DNA of 64,000 nucleotides from Brevibacillus brevis NBRC 100599 (GCF_000010165.1 NC_012491.1:4773501-4837500); one strand, 5' to 3'. Counted from the first letter of the stretch, positions 53,316 through 62,247 are shown. The notes: a model not told the origin generated them from the sequence alone. Made by a program: numbers and translations.

Positions 53316-54200
53316 TTATCGTCCACTTGCAGCGCCGACAGCGTAGTCAAACGCCTTTTTAATACCTGCGTAGTATTCTTCAGTCAGTGGTAGACGCGGC
53401 GGACGAGTCGGTCCTACAGGGAAATTCGCCAGCTCCATCATGTATTTGATCGACTGTACCAGCTGTGGACTTGCATCATAGTGGAACAGTGGCAACAAAC
53501 GACGATAAAGCGCTTGTGCTTCACCGAGCTTACCCGCCCGTGCCAGACGGAACAGCTCCACTCCTTCTTTTGGCAGTGCATTTGGCACACCCGAAATCCA
53601 ACCTGTCGCCCCGATCAAGCCGCCCTCCATGACGAGATCGTCTACACCGACCATAACTTCCAGGTCCGTCTGCGCGAGAATGTCCTGCATACGGCGTACG
53701 TCACCCGAGAATTCTTTTACAGCAACGATATTTTCGAACTTCGCCAATCTTGCCAAAATGTCCGGTGTCAGGTCGATTTTATAGTCATGAGGATTGTTAT
53801 AGGCAATAATCGGCAGCCCGACGGTGTTCAGTGCCTCATAGTGGGCAAATACTTCATTTTCCAATGGCTTGTAGTTAATCGGAGGCAAGGCCATCACACC
53901 TGCTGCTCCCGCATCCTTGGAGAATTGCACCCATTCCACTGCTTGACGGGTAGACGGAGCAGCAGAGCCAACGACCACCGGGACTCGACCTTTTGCAGCA
54001 GCGATTACGGTTTGAATGACTTTGGCCCGCTCTTCTCCTGTCATCGTCGCGTATTCCCCCAGTGAACCGGACGGAACCAGTCCATCTACGCCCTCCTGAA
54101 TCAACCAGTCACACAATTCCGCCAAACGCTTGTAATCCACCTCATAATCGTTTGTAAACGGCGTGACAATCGCCACGTACACTCCTTCAAATCTTGCCAT
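53316..54200 (-). CDS. DapA-family lyase, probable pyrroline-4-hydroxy-2-carboxylate deaminase
   Basis: 294 residues of the dihydrodipicolinate synthase/N-acetylneuraminate lyase family. The Schiff-base lysine is K162 (IVAVKEFSGD) and the catalytic tyrosine Y134 (IIAYNNP). The usual GTTGE loop is GSLGE. In hydroxyproline operons the DapA homologue deaminates 1-pyrroline-4-hydroxy-2-carboxylate to 2,5-dioxopentanoate, and the flanking epimerase and aldehyde dehydrogenase genes support that role. Lysine synthesis is unlikely in this setting. AGAGGAG precedes the ATG. Confidence 0.87.
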   Translation of the reverse strand: MARFEGVYVAIVTPFTNDYEVDYKRLAELCDWLIQEGVDGLVPSGSLGEYATMTGEERAKVIQTVIAAAKGRVPVVVGSAAPSTRQAVEWVQFSKDAGAAGVMALPPINYKPLENEVFAHYEALNTVGLPIIAYNNPHDYKIDLTPDILARLAKFENIVAVKEFSGDVRRMQDILAQTDLEVMVGVDDLVMEGGLIGATGWISGVPNALPKEGVELFRLARAGKLGEAQALYRRLLPLFHYDASPQLVQSIKYMMELANFPVGPTRPPRLPLTEEYYAGIKKAFDYAVGAASGR

Positions 54201-54233
54201 TATTCATTCTCCTCTCCCATTTTGGGCTTTGTT

Positions 54234-55259
54234 TTAGTGATCAGTTGCGGCTGGGATGAGCAAAAAGCCATTAGCCAGCTCGTCTTCCGGATTGTAAAAA
54301 ATCGTATGCTTGCCCATCAGCCAGGCTGAGCCTGCAATTCGGGTGATGACAGCAGGCAGCCCGCCTTCCTTCGTCACCTGCAATACTCTTCCTGTAAACA
54401 GAGAACCGACGATGCTCTCATGTACAAACGGTTCGTCTATCCCGATCTCCCCTTTGGCAAACAAGGTCGCCAGCTTGGCGGACGTGCCTGTTCCACATGG
54501 CGATCGGTCTATTCCACCCGGCGGTACGACGACAGTATTTTTCACATCCGCTCCCGGATTGTCAGGGGCCGTATAGAATTCCACATGGGTCAATCCGCGT
54601 ATAAACGGCTTCTCTGGATGAACGATCTCCATCGCCTGATTCAACGCTTTTCGAATCGCAACGGCCGTATCAACAATGGTGGATGCATGGGCTGGGGTCA
54701 GTTCGAGATGGAGCTTGCGTGCATCTGTGATGGCATAAAAGTTTCCACCGTATGCAATATCGCAAGTCACCGCTCCAATCCCTTCTACTTCTACAGTCAC
54801 ATCTTTTTGATAGAGGAAGGCTGGAATGTTCACAAACGATACTTCCTTGGCTTTCCCTCCCTCTACCTGTATGTCTACCTCGACCAATCCTGCCGGCGTA
54901 TCGAGCGTAAGCTTTGTCACCGGCTCGGTCACAGGGATCATACCTGTCTCCACCAGCGCGGTACATAGACCGATCGTATCGTGGCCACACATCGGCAAGT
55001 ATCCGCCCGTCTCGATATAGATCACTCCTACATCTGCATCTGGATGGCATGGATCGACGATCAAGGCCCCGGACATCACATCATGCCCGCGCGGCTCATA
55101 CATCAAAAACGTGCGAATCCAGTCGTATTCAGCCTTCATCTGGAGCATTTTTTCTCCCATCGTGGCTCCGGTAAGCTTTGGCAGACCACTGATTACCGTG
55201 CGGGTAGGGTTTCCCCCGGTATGCGTGTCAATGGTGGTAAACACTCTCGTTGCTTTCAT
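54234..55259 (-). CDS. Proline racemase/4-hydroxyproline epimerase family, paralogue 2
   Basis: 341 residues with both catalytic cysteines (C91 in LPMCGHDTIGL, C255 in [16 protein letters not shown]). It differs from paralogue 1 in the residue after CGH (D instead of G), a position near the substrate. The start overlaps the stop of the oxidase gene as ATGA, so the two are translationally coupled; this makes it the better candidate for the epimerase working directly with that oxidase. Paralogue 1, three genes on, may use a different imino acid. Confidence 0.88.
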   Translation of the reverse strand: MKATRVFTTIDTHTGGNPTRTVISGLPKLTGATMGEKMLQMKAEYDWIRTFLMYEPRGHDVMSGALIVDPCHPDADVGVIYIETGGYLPMCGHDTIGLCTALVETGMIPVTEPVTKLTLDTPAGLVEVDIQVEGGKAKEVSFVNIPAFLYQKDVTVEVEGIGAVTCDIAYGGNFYAITDARKLHLELTPAHASTIVDTAVAIRKALNQAMEIVHPEKPFIRGLTHVEFYTAPDNPGADVKNTVVVPPGGIDRSPCGTGTSAKLATLFAKGEIGIDEPFVHESIVGSLFTGRVLQVTKEGGLPAVITRIAGSAWLMGKHTIFYNPEDELANGFLLIPAATDH

Positions 55260-56449
55260 GGATGCAACACTCCTTTTTTCGTAAAACGATCCAAGCGCAA
55301 CGGCTCTGTCGGAATGATGGTGTCTGTCTGATCGACTAGCATCTCGGACACCAGCTTGCCTGTGACGGCAGCCAGACTGATTCCATCTCCTTCATGACCA
55401 GCCGCGATAAAGTAACCGGGTACTTCCTCTACGCGAGAAATAATCGGCAAGTGATCCTCAGTCCACGGGCGCAAACCACAATAGGTGCGGATGATGGCGA
55501 AGTCGGCGATCTTCGGATAAAAGCGCAGTGCTCTTCTCGCCATGCACCTGACGACATTCAGGTCAATCTGTGTATCAAAGCCTGCGAACTGACGACTGGA
55601 GCCAATCAAGAAGTTTTGGCTTTCTGTCGGTTCAAATACGAGCGCGACTCCGTACTTCTCTGTCTCCTCGTCTACTTGTCGCACGCCGCCAAACTTCGAG
55701 ATGAGATAGCCGAATTCCATCACCTTTCGCACACCGACAGGCATCTGTCTCGAGGCGACGATCAAATGCCCTTTGCGCGGAACGATCGGAATATCCACCC
55801 CGATCATTTTGCCAATGACTGGCGCCCACACCCCCGCGGCATTGACGACCTGCTTGGCTGTCATGCTGCCTGTACCAAGCCCGATGTGAAACGTTCCCGT
55901 CGCCTGATCGCATCTGAGCGACTTGACCTCAGTACGGCGCATGATCCTCGCTCCATGCTTTTTCGCTCCTTCAAACAGGGCAAAGGTCAGCATGTACGGA
56001 TTGACGGTAGAATCGGTGGCGCACTCCAAGCCTCCCAGTAAGTCGTCGGCAAAGTAAGGCGACTCCTGCCGAATATCCGCCCTATCCAGCATCCGAAACG
56101 GCAAGCCTGCTTCTTTTTGCCGTCGCACCCATTCATGAGCGGCTTCCATCTCAGCCTCTGATTCGCAGACGAGAATACTCCCCGGTGCCCGATATTCAAA
56201 CGTATGGTCCAGCTCCAGGCTTAGCTGATCAACGAGCATCTGGCTTTTCAGGGACATCTGACTGTCAAAGCCGGGGTCCTTGTCGATCGCCAAAATATTC
56301 CCGTCACAGCGTGAGGACGTCCCTGATGCCAGCTCGCCTTTTTCCAGGACAACGACATCCAATCCAGCCTTCGCAGCGTAATATGCAATCGCCGCGCCGA
56401 TGATACCACCGCCGATTACTGCAATCTGCGCATGGGTTTGTACTGTCAT
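55256..56449 (-). CDS. FAD-dependent amino acid oxidase/dehydrogenase (DAO fold; HcnC/OoxB-like)
   Basis: About 397 residues. The FAD-binding fingerprint IAVIGGGIIGAAIAYYAAKAGLDVVVLEK is at the N-terminus, and the C-terminal GLRPWTEDHLPIISRVEEVPGYFIAAGHEGDGISLAAVTG is typical of the DAO/glycine oxidase family. In hydroxyproline degradation a protein of this type oxidises cis-4-hydroxy-D-proline. It may be the beta subunit partnering the Bfd-like, 2Fe-2S and FAD proteins at 62.4-64 kb. The ATG at 56449 follows GAGGAG by seven to eight bases. It is the first gene of the operon. Confidence 0.88.
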   Translation of the reverse strand: MTVQTHAQIAVIGGGIIGAAIAYYAAKAGLDVVVLEKGELASGTSSRCDGNILAIDKDPGFDSQMSLKSQMLVDQLSLELDHTFEYRAPGSILVCESEAEMEAAHEWVRRQKEAGLPFRMLDRADIRQESPYFADDLLGGLECATDSTVNPYMLTFALFEGAKKHGARIMRRTEVKSLRCDQATGTFHIGLGTGSMTAKQVVNAAGVWAPVIGKMIGVDIPIVPRKGHLIVASRQMPVGVRKVMEFGYLISKFGGVRQVDEETEKYGVALVFEPTESQNFLIGSSRQFAGFDTQIDLNVVRCMARRALRFYPKIADFAIIRTYCGLRPWTEDHLPIISRVEEVPGYFIAAGHEGDGISLAAVTGKLVSEMLVDQTDTIIPTEPLRLDRFTKKGVLHP

Positions 56450-56496
56450 GCTGATTCTCCTCAAATGCGTATTCTGCTACTTGCTTACTCTCTTTT

Positions 56497-56512
56497 TGCA
56501 AAAGCCATGCCA
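56497..56512 (-). promoter_or_regulatory. Sigma-54 promoter of the hydroxyproline operon
   Basis: On the minus strand TGGCATG-GCTT-TTGCA matches the -24/-12 consensus TGGCACG-N4-TTGCW with one change. Transcription would begin near 56485 and run through five genes. The divergently encoded activator next door is sigma-54 dependent. Confidence 0.8.
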
Positions 56513-56554
56513 ATCGTTCCAAGCAAGATCTCCAAAATATTTCGTCTAAATTCT

Positions 56555-56582
56555 TTGACAACTGAAAAGACAAATGTATAAT
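56555..56582 (+). promoter_or_regulatory. SigA promoter of the activator gene
   Basis: Perfect TTGACA and TATAAT boxes are separated by 16 bases, with a leader of about 55 bases to the start codon. The activator is thus expected to be made with the housekeeping sigma factor. Confidence 0.85.
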
Positions 56583-56593
56583 AAATGAGAAAA

Positions 56594-56613
56594 TGTTCAA
56601 AATTTTATACACT
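56594..56613. promoter_or_regulatory. Candidate activator site (UAS) for the hydroxyproline operon
   Basis: TGTTCAAAATTTTATACACT matches 16 of 20 positions of a motif upstream of the OppA promoter (61103-61122). It lies about 82 bases upstream of the -24 box, a usual distance for an activator working by looping. It also overlaps the start of the activator transcript, which would allow autorepression. Confidence 0.5.
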
Positions 56614-56644
56614 TGAACTACCTCTTTAAAAAGGGATGATCGAG

Positions 56645-58345
56645 TTGAATCACAAACTTCCTGCCTTAACTGAATTGATCCAGACAAACATGCGGATTCT
56701 CAACGATCAAGAGCTTCTCCCTCCTCAATTGAACGAAACCGTTCCTGTATTTACCCAGCGTCAAACCAGCTGGTATGTCGCCGATTCCTCTCATTTCACT
56801 ACCAATTTGACGATCGATTGCACACATGCCCCTTGGGAACCAGCTGCTGTGACGACACGGGATTCAACATTGGCCGATGCCATCCGTCTGCTAGCTACTC
56901 ACAACTATCTCCTAATCGAAAAACAACCTGGAATCCCTGTCGGCTACCTTCATCGAGGTGCCGTCATACAAGCCATTTTTTCCTCGTATGAGATTTTGGA
57001 AGCGTATTTCGAGACGATGATTAAGACCATGGATGCATCCATATCCGTCATCGATGAAAAAGCGCGTGTGATGGTTTGGACAGAAGGCGCTGAACGAATC
57101 TTTTCCTTGAAAGCAAAAGAAACGATTGGTCACCCGATCACCGAATTTTTCCCACTCGAAATGCTCGAAACACTCAAATCTCTGCAAAGCGGACAATCTC
57201 TCTACCGCCATCAGCATCAGCCTCGGGAGGATCTCGTCGTTCTCATCAATACGAATCCGATCTATTTGCATGACAAAATCATCGGTGCTGTTGCGGCGGA
57301 AACCGATATCACGAGCCAAGTCCGACTGAACCAGGAGCTGTTAAACGCCAATAAAAAAGTGAATCATTTGCAGCAGGAAATGGCAAAGCTCAGTCCGACG
57401 CCCGATCCATTTGCACAGATCAAGGGAACGAGTCTCCCCATTCGCCATATCAAGTCCATGATCCAAAAGCTCAGCGCTACGCAAGCAACCGTCTTGATCA
57501 CAGGGGAAAGCGGCGTCGGCAAGGAGCTTTTCGCCAAAGCCGTGCATGATGTGCGGGAAGGCTCCAATGCGCCCTTTATCGCCATCAACTGCGGTGCGAT
57601 TTCGCCTACTTTGTTTGAAAGCGAGCTGTTTGGTTACGAAAAAGGTGCCTTTTCTGGCGCGGATCATAAAGGGAAAAAAGGAATGATTGAACTGGCTCGC
57701 GGAGGAACGCTGTTTCTCGACGAAATAGGAGAAATGCCGCTCGATATGCAAGTGAAGCTGCTTCGCGTGCTTCAGGAGAAAAAGTATTATTCGGTCGGAG
57801 GGACCAAGCAGATTGAGGCGGACTTCCGCGTGCTTGCTGCCACGAATAAAAATCTGGAGGAGTTAGTGAAGGAAGGGAAGTTTCGCCAAGACCTGTTCTA
57901 TCGGCTCAATGTCGTGACGCTGAAAATTCCTCCGCTACGAGAACGCATTGAAGATACGATTGAGCTCGCCCACTTTTTTCTCTATGAATTGTCTTTACGT
58001 TACAACCGTCCCATTCATGCCATCTCGCAAAATGTGATGCAAAACCTGCTTCAATACGACTGGCCAGGCAACATTCGCGAGCTACGAAATGCCATTGAAC
58101 GATTGGTGGTATTCGCGACAGACGGTATTATCAAAGAAGAGGATTTGCCTTATTCCATGCAAGGTCAGACGAAACAGGTACCGATTGAGCTTCCGCCTGA
58201 TCTGTTTTCTTTGCAAGAGGAAATCGAAGCGCATGAGCGCCGTGTCATTTTGCGAGCCATCGAGCTGGAAAACGGCAACAAGCAAGCGGCTGCGAAAAGA
58301 CTTGGCATATCGCGGGCCACGCTCTATAACAAATTGGGGAAGTAA
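56645..58345 (+). CDS. PAS-domain sigma-54-dependent transcriptional activator
   Basis: About 566 residues. An N-terminal sensory region (about 1-105) is followed by a PAS domain (about 115-235: [34 protein letters not shown]), then the AAA+ domain with Walker [17 protein letters not shown], Walker [17 protein letters not shown] and the sigma-54 loop GAFSGA (usual GAFTGA), and a Fis-type helix-turn-helix at the end ([21 protein letters not shown]). I favour the TTG at 56645, nine bases after AAGGG, over the ATG at 56636. It is divergent from the hydroxyproline operon and very likely activates it. Confidence 0.9.
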   Translation: MNHKLPALTELIQTNMRILNDQELLPPQLNETVPVFTQRQTSWYVADSSHFTTNLTIDCTHAPWEPAAVTTRDSTLADAIRLLATHNYLLIEKQPGIPVGYLHRGAVIQAIFSSYEILEAYFETMIKTMDASISVIDEKARVMVWTEGAERIFSLKAKETIGHPITEFFPLEMLETLKSLQSGQSLYRHQHQPREDLVVLINTNPIYLHDKIIGAVAAETDITSQVRLNQELLNANKKVNHLQQEMAKLSPTPDPFAQIKGTSLPIRHIKSMIQKLSATQATVLITGESGVGKELFAKAVHDVREGSNAPFIAINCGAISPTLFESELFGYEKGAFSGADHKGKKGMIELARGGTLFLDEIGEMPLDMQVKLLRVLQEKKYYSVGGTKQIEADFRVLAATNKNLEELVKEGKFRQDLFYRLNVVTLKIPPLRERIEDTIELAHFFLYELSLRYNRPIHAISQNVMQNLLQYDWPGNIRELRNAIERLVVFATDGIIKEEDLPYSMQGQTKQVPIELPPDLFSLQEEIEAHERRVILRAIELENGNKQAAAKRLGISRATLYNKLGK

Positions 58346-58377
58346 AAATGTTGTCTCATAGCGGTTGTGTTGGGGAA

Positions 58378-58454
58378 GCCCTGCCACATGTTTTCCAGTC
58401 GCCTGTATCCTCTCTACGTTCGGGCGGTCTCCTTCCAAACATGTGACAGGGCTT
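58378..58454. repeat. Degenerate A-type palindromic element
   Basis: AGCCCTGCCACATGTTT pairs with AAACATGTGACAGGGCT (one mismatch). The loop (GTATCCTCTCTACGTTCGGGCGGTC) resembles a core half of the elements at 17 kb, and the flanks (GGGGA before, CGAGCT after) match those of element A there. The inner stem is missing. It sits just after the activator stop codon and may also act in transcription termination. Confidence 0.6.
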
Positions 58455-58653
58455 TCGAGCTGTTAACGTTCATCGAGCTTTTCAAATCGTTTTTGGGATT
58501 GGTCATGGTAGATTTCTTGTGCTTACTGATCATCTTGAGTTATCGAATCATGATCGTGAAGCATTTTGGGTTCGTTTTGACGACTCAATGATCGCGAGTT
58601 GTTCATCTTCCTTCTTGGATCGACTTGCAATCATGTTTTACAAAAGCTACGAA

Positions 58654-58750
58654 GAAGAAGCGGATTTCCAGTCCAAGCGCCTCCGGAGCGGGCAGTCAAT
58701 CCCCCCTTGCGGGGCGTAGGCCGAAGCGTAGACTGGAAATCCGCTTCTTC
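58654..58750. repeat. C-type palindromic element
   Basis: A perfect 20-base inverted repeat, left arm GAAGAAGCGGATTTCCAGTC. The loop contains CGGAGCGGGCAGTC, identical to the core of element C at 17 kb. Compared with those arms (AGAAGAATATTTCCAGAC) at least five positions differ, and all are matched by complementary changes in the other arm. The gap between 58346 and 58841 holds nothing else that I can identify. Confidence 0.75.
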
Positions 58751-58841
58751 CCTCCACTACAGTCGCTTTTTACACCCAAATAACGCACGCCAATGCAAAC
58801 AAAAATCTGGAAACCTTCGCCCCTCTTTTGGCGGCAACACC

Positions 58842-59282
58842 TCAGACAAAATACGGATCAATTCCATAGTTGATTGCTCCATACGCAATGACGGCACCGC
58901 CGGATTTTTCAACGGAAGGTTTGGCAAAATCAGCCAAGTCTTTGGCGTAGGCAGAATTGTCATGGATGAGCACGACTTTTTCCGCTTGGTTCGCTGCCAT
59001 GTAATCTGCTGCGGTTTGTGCTTGATCTGGGGTTAGGCCATTGATCAAAAAGAGGGTGTCATAGCCTTGGGCGGGTAATTTGGCTGAGTTGGTTGCTGTC
59101 GTCGCCATTTGTGGATCACAGCCAGCATCAATCACTTCAATCCTCAATTTTTTCCCAATCACTCCACCGCTGTCATTTATTTTTTTGACAGCCATTTCAA
59201 TAGCGTTTTGCATGTCTTTTCCATCCGTTGCTCCGTTACCAATTACTGGTAAATCTACTGTCTCACTTCCCCATTTTTTCAT
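58842..59282 (-). pseudogene. Truncated branched-chain amino acid-type ABC binding protein
   Basis: 146 residues resembling parts of Leu/Ile/Val-binding proteins: LPVIGNGATDGKDMQNAIEMAVKKINDSGGVIGKKLRIEVIDAGCDPQMA, then LINGLTPDQAQTAADYMAANQAEKVVLIHDNSAYAKDLADFAK. Family members are about 380-400 residues with a signal peptide. Here the signal peptide is absent, segments between the blocks are missing and the C-terminal half is lost shortly before the palindromic element. It is probably a decayed component of the same uptake locus. Confidence 0.7.
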
Positions 59283-59303
59283 TGCCCATCCCCCATTCGA
59301 ATA

Positions 59304-60959
59304 TTATTCGATAGATGTCCATTTCCAGTCGATTGCCCCTAGACCATCCTGGAAGATTCCTTTTACCTTGTCATTCTTCACCCATGTATGTGTATAGAAG
59401 TAGATCGGCATAATCGGCATTTCATCCATCATGATTTGTTCAGCTTCACGTAGAATCGCCTTACGTTTTTCCGGATCACTCTCAGTGGCAGATTGATTCA
59501 ACAGCTCTTTGAATCTCGGATTCTCCCAACGCGTGTCATTGTTTCCTCCGTCCTTTTCCTTGAACAGCTCCAGGAAGTTGATCGGATCGTTGAAGTCACC
59601 TGACCAGCCGAGACGCCCGACCTGATAGTTGCCCTCGTGCATGGTCTCGAGGTACACCTTCCATTCCTGATTTTCCAGCTTCACATCTGCTCCAAGGTTT
59701 TGGCGCCATTGGTCCTGAATCGCTTCTGCGATTTTTTTATGCCCTTCGGACGTGTTGTAGCTGAGCTTAATCGGCGGCAGTTTAGAAATGCCCAGCTCTT
59801 TCATTCCTTCCACTAACAGCTTTTTGGCTGTCTCTTGATCATTGTCTTTGAAATAACCACCCGTATTGAGTCCCATTGTCGGAGGAACTGCTGCCATCGC
59901 TGGCTGCTGATTCGCTTGGAGTACGTTGTCGATCAAGATTTGACGGTTAATGGCGTAGGCAAAGGCTTTCCGAATCTTCACGTTATTGAAAGGAGGTTTC
60001 TCTGTATTGAACTTGTACCAGTAGGTAGCACCGACAGGCTTCACTTGCAGCTTACCGCTATCTTTAAGCGCTGGCATCGCATCTGTTGGCAGCGAGCTTA
60101 ACGGACTGCCTGCCCAATCAATCTCGCCGTTTTCGAACATGGACAGCTCTGTGTTTTCATCCTCCACCATCGAGAACTCGATCTTGTCCAGCTTGACACG
60201 CTCTTTGTCCCAGTAGTTGTCGTTTTTCACGAGTATCATTTTGCTTTTGTGTTCCCATGACTCCATTTTGAATGGACCATTTCCTACATGTGTTTTAGCA
60301 TCTCCGGCCCATTTTTCACCGGTCTCGATTACCTTTTTATTTACCGGGAAATAAGTTTGGAAGGCGGTTAGCTCCAGAAAAAACGGAGTTGGATTCGTCA
60401 ACTCTACTTGGAGGGTCTTGTCGTCCAATGCTTTTACGCCGACATAATTCAAGCTGCCAGTCCCTTTGTTGGCCTTCTCCGCATTCTTGATGTAATAGAG
60501 CTGATAGGCGTAATTCGACGCTGTCTTCGGATCGAGAGCTCGCTTCCACGCGTATTCGAAATCGTGAGCTGTTACTGGTTCTCCGTTGCTCCAGTTGGAG
60601 TCTCTCAGCTTGAAGGTGTATGTTTTCATATCACTCGATACTTCAATCTTCTCGGCTACTGCTTCCTCTGGCTTGCCCGAAGGCCCGATGCGTGTCAGTC
60701 CATCAAAAACTGCTTTAACGATGGCAGCAGAAGTCGTGTCTTCCGCAAGTCCAGGATCACCTGTAGGTGGTTCGGAGTGAAGATTCCAGCGGAGGACTTG
60801 TGCTTTTTCTGGTTCTTTAGCCGTGGTGGCAGGTACTGGCTGCGTGCTCGACTGTCCACTCTGTACTGCTTGCTCGGCTGACTGTCCTCCTCCACATCCT
60901 GCCAACGCTAATCCCATGACTGCTACGCTACTCATTACCGCGAACACACTTTTTTTCAT
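59304..60959 (-). CDS. OppA-type peptide-binding lipoprotein
   Basis: About 551 residues. A lipoprotein signal peptide with lipobox LALAGC places Cys near residue 22. The SBP_bac_5 fold follows (LRWNLHSEPPTGDPGLAEDTTSAAIVKAVFDGLTRI, WSNGEPVTAHDFEYAWKRALDPKTAS, YQVGRLGWSGDFNDPINFLELF). Such proteins bind oligopeptides for import. No permease or ATPase gene is adjacent, so it would use a transporter encoded elsewhere. The ATG at 60959 has GGGGG eight bases upstream. A sigma-54 promoter links it to the hydroxyproline genes, suggesting proline-rich (for example collagen-derived) peptides. Confidence 0.9.
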   Translation of the reverse strand: MKKSVFAVMSSVAVMGLALAGCGGGQSAEQAVQSGQSSTQPVPATTAKEPEKAQVLRWNLHSEPPTGDPGLAEDTTSAAIVKAVFDGLTRIGPSGKPEEAVAEKIEVSSDMKTYTFKLRDSNWSNGEPVTAHDFEYAWKRALDPKTASNYAYQLYYIKNAEKANKGTGSLNYVGVKALDDKTLQVELTNPTPFFLELTAFQTYFPVNKKVIETGEKWAGDAKTHVGNGPFKMESWEHKSKMILVKNDNYWDKERVKLDKIEFSMVEDENTELSMFENGEIDWAGSPLSSLPTDAMPALKDSGKLQVKPVGATYWYKFNTEKPPFNNVKIRKAFAYAINRQILIDNVLQANQQPAMAAVPPTMGLNTGGYFKDNDQETAKKLLVEGMKELGISKLPPIKLSYNTSEGHKKIAEAIQDQWRQNLGADVKLENQEWKVYLETMHEGNYQVGRLGWSGDFNDPINFLELFKEKDGGNNDTRWENPRFKELLNQSATESDPEKRKAILREAEQIMMDEMPIMPIYFYTHTWVKNDKVKGIFQDGLGAIDWKWTSIE

Positions 60960-61013
60960 TGGATCAACCCCCATTATTCAGTCGTTATGTGTTTGTTTTC
61001 AGAATTATCAGAA

Positions 61014-61029
61014 TGCAAAAGATGTGCCA
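61014..61029 (-). promoter_or_regulatory. Sigma-54 promoter of the OppA-type gene
   Basis: On the minus strand TGGCACA-TCTT-TTGCA has the invariant GG and GC in the right register and matches the -24/-12 consensus closely. Confidence 0.8.
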
Positions 61030-61102
61030 AAAATGAAAGCGGCAGTGGCTTCGTTCTAGCGTTGGTTGTTGTAAACTTTTTTGTACACGGTATTACTTGT
61101 CG

Positions 61103-61122
61103 TGTTTCAAATCTTAGACACT
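61103..61122. promoter_or_regulatory. Candidate activator site (UAS) for the OppA-type gene
   Basis: TGTTTCAAATCTTAGACACT, about 74 bases upstream of the -24 box, shares 16 of 20 positions with the motif at 56594-56613. Confidence 0.5.
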
Positions 61123-61130
61123 GCTGTTAG

Positions 61131-61168
61131 ACAAAAAAAGCCTTAGCCCACTTACTCGGCCAAGACTT
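61131..61168 (-). terminator. Intrinsic terminator of the M24 peptidase gene
   Basis: On the minus strand AAGTCTTGGCC and GGGCTAAGGCTT form a stem with a few mismatches followed by seven T bases. It separates the peptidase gene from the OppA-type gene, which therefore needs its own promoter. Confidence 0.7.
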
Positions 61169-61179
61169 TGTCTCTCGAT

Positions 61180-62247
61180 TTATAAAATGATCAATTCGCG
61201 CGGTGAATGTGTAAGCATCTCATTGCCGCTCTCTGTGACAACCAGATCGTCTTCGATACGGACTCCACCAAGCTCTGGGATATAAATCCCCGGCTCTACG
61301 GTCAAAATCATGCCTTCTTGGAGAACAGCGGTGCAACGTGTGGACATAAATGGCTCCTCATGAATATCGAGGCCCACTCCATGCCCCATTCCATGTCCAA
61401 AACGCTCGCCATAACCGTGCTCCGTGATGTAGTCCCGTGCGAAGGCGTCTGCCTCTTTCCCGGTAATACCAGGACGAATGCCTGCAACAGCCCGATTGCG
61501 TGCTTCCAAAACGATCTCGTAGATGGCTTTGAGCTGTTCATCAGGAGTGCCAACCGCAACCGTACGGGTAATATCTGAGCGATATCCTTGGTACAATGCA
61601 CCAAAGTCCATCGTGACCATATCGCCCGCTTCAATCGTTTTTTCACTCGCTACGCCATGAGGAAGTGCGGAACGATAGCCAGAAGCAATAATGATGTCAA
61701 AAGCAGAGCCCGACGCCCCTTCCTTTCGCATGAACATTTCCAATTCATTAGACACCGCGAGCTCTGTAATACCAGGACGCAGGAATGAAATTATATGGGA
61801 AAATGCCGCATCAGCGATTTGCGCAGCCGTTCGGATGATCGCCAGTTCTTCCTTTGTCTTTATCATCCGCAATCCCTCAATGACACCTGATGTCGGAATG
61901 AATGCTGTTTGGACGGCCTCGCTGTATTTACGATGTAAGGCAAACGAGACATTCTCCTCCTCAAAGCCGAGATGATTAATTCCCATCGTTGCCGCCTGAC
62001 GCGCTATTTCGCTGTAAACGGATTCTTTTGTCGGCAAATAAACAATCTCAAACCCCGTTGCTTGTGCTTGCGCTTGGGCAGTGTAACGGAAATCTGTGAA
62101 GAGCTTGGCCTGGTTCCTGGAAATGAGGACAACTCCGTATGTACCTGTAAAGTTTGTGAGGTATCGGCGGTTTTGTCCATTGGTAATCAACATCCCGTCA
62201 ATCCCCATTGAATCGAATTGCTCACGCAGTCTTGTTACTTTTTCCAT
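61180..62247 (-). CDS. M24 metallopeptidase (Xaa-Pro aminopeptidase/dipeptidase type)
   Basis: About 355 residues. The N-terminal creatinase-like domain is about 1-125 (MLITNGQNRRYLTNFTG). The C-terminal pita-bread domain has all five metal ligands: Asp in TMDFGALYQGYRSDITRT (two), His in GHGMGHGVGLDIHEEP, Glu in LTVEPGIY and Glu in GGVRIEDDLVV. It cleaves X-Pro bonds in peptides. The ATG at 62247 has GAGGG nine bases upstream; the longer frame is unsupported. A sigma-54 promoter precedes it, so it is induced together with the hydroxyproline genes. Confidence 0.9.
   Translation of the reverse strand: MEKVTRLREQFDSMGIDGMLITNGQNRRYLTNFTGTYGVVLISRNQAKLFTDFRYTAQAQAQATGFEIVYLPTKESVYSEIARQAATMGINHLGFEEENVSFALHRKYSEAVQTAFIPTSGVIEGLRMIKTKEELAIIRTAAQIADAAFSHIISFLRPGITELAVSNELEMFMRKEGASGSAFDIIIASGYRSALPHGVASEKTIEAGDMVTMDFGALYQGYRSDITRTVAVGTPDEQLKAIYEIVLEARNRAVAGIRPGITGKEADAFARDYITEHGYGERFGHGMGHGVGLDIHEEPFMSTRCTAVLQEGMILTVEPGIYIPELGGVRIEDDLVVTESGNEMLTHSPRELIIL

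Noticed and set aside
53316..54200. Lysine-pathway DapA
   Set aside because: Placed inside a hydroxyproline-type operon and with a changed GTTGE loop; catabolic deaminase is the better reading.
56594..56622. Possible further end of the 166-bp element (GTTCAA...TTGAACTACC)
   Set aside because: Only the last ten bases resemble the element; the interior is too short and the stretch is better explained as an activator site.
37559..61093. Shared 13-mer ATACCGTGTACAA upstream of the 125-residue gene and of the OppA-type gene
   Set aside because: Chance repeats of this length are expected in 64 kb, and the two genes have no functional link.
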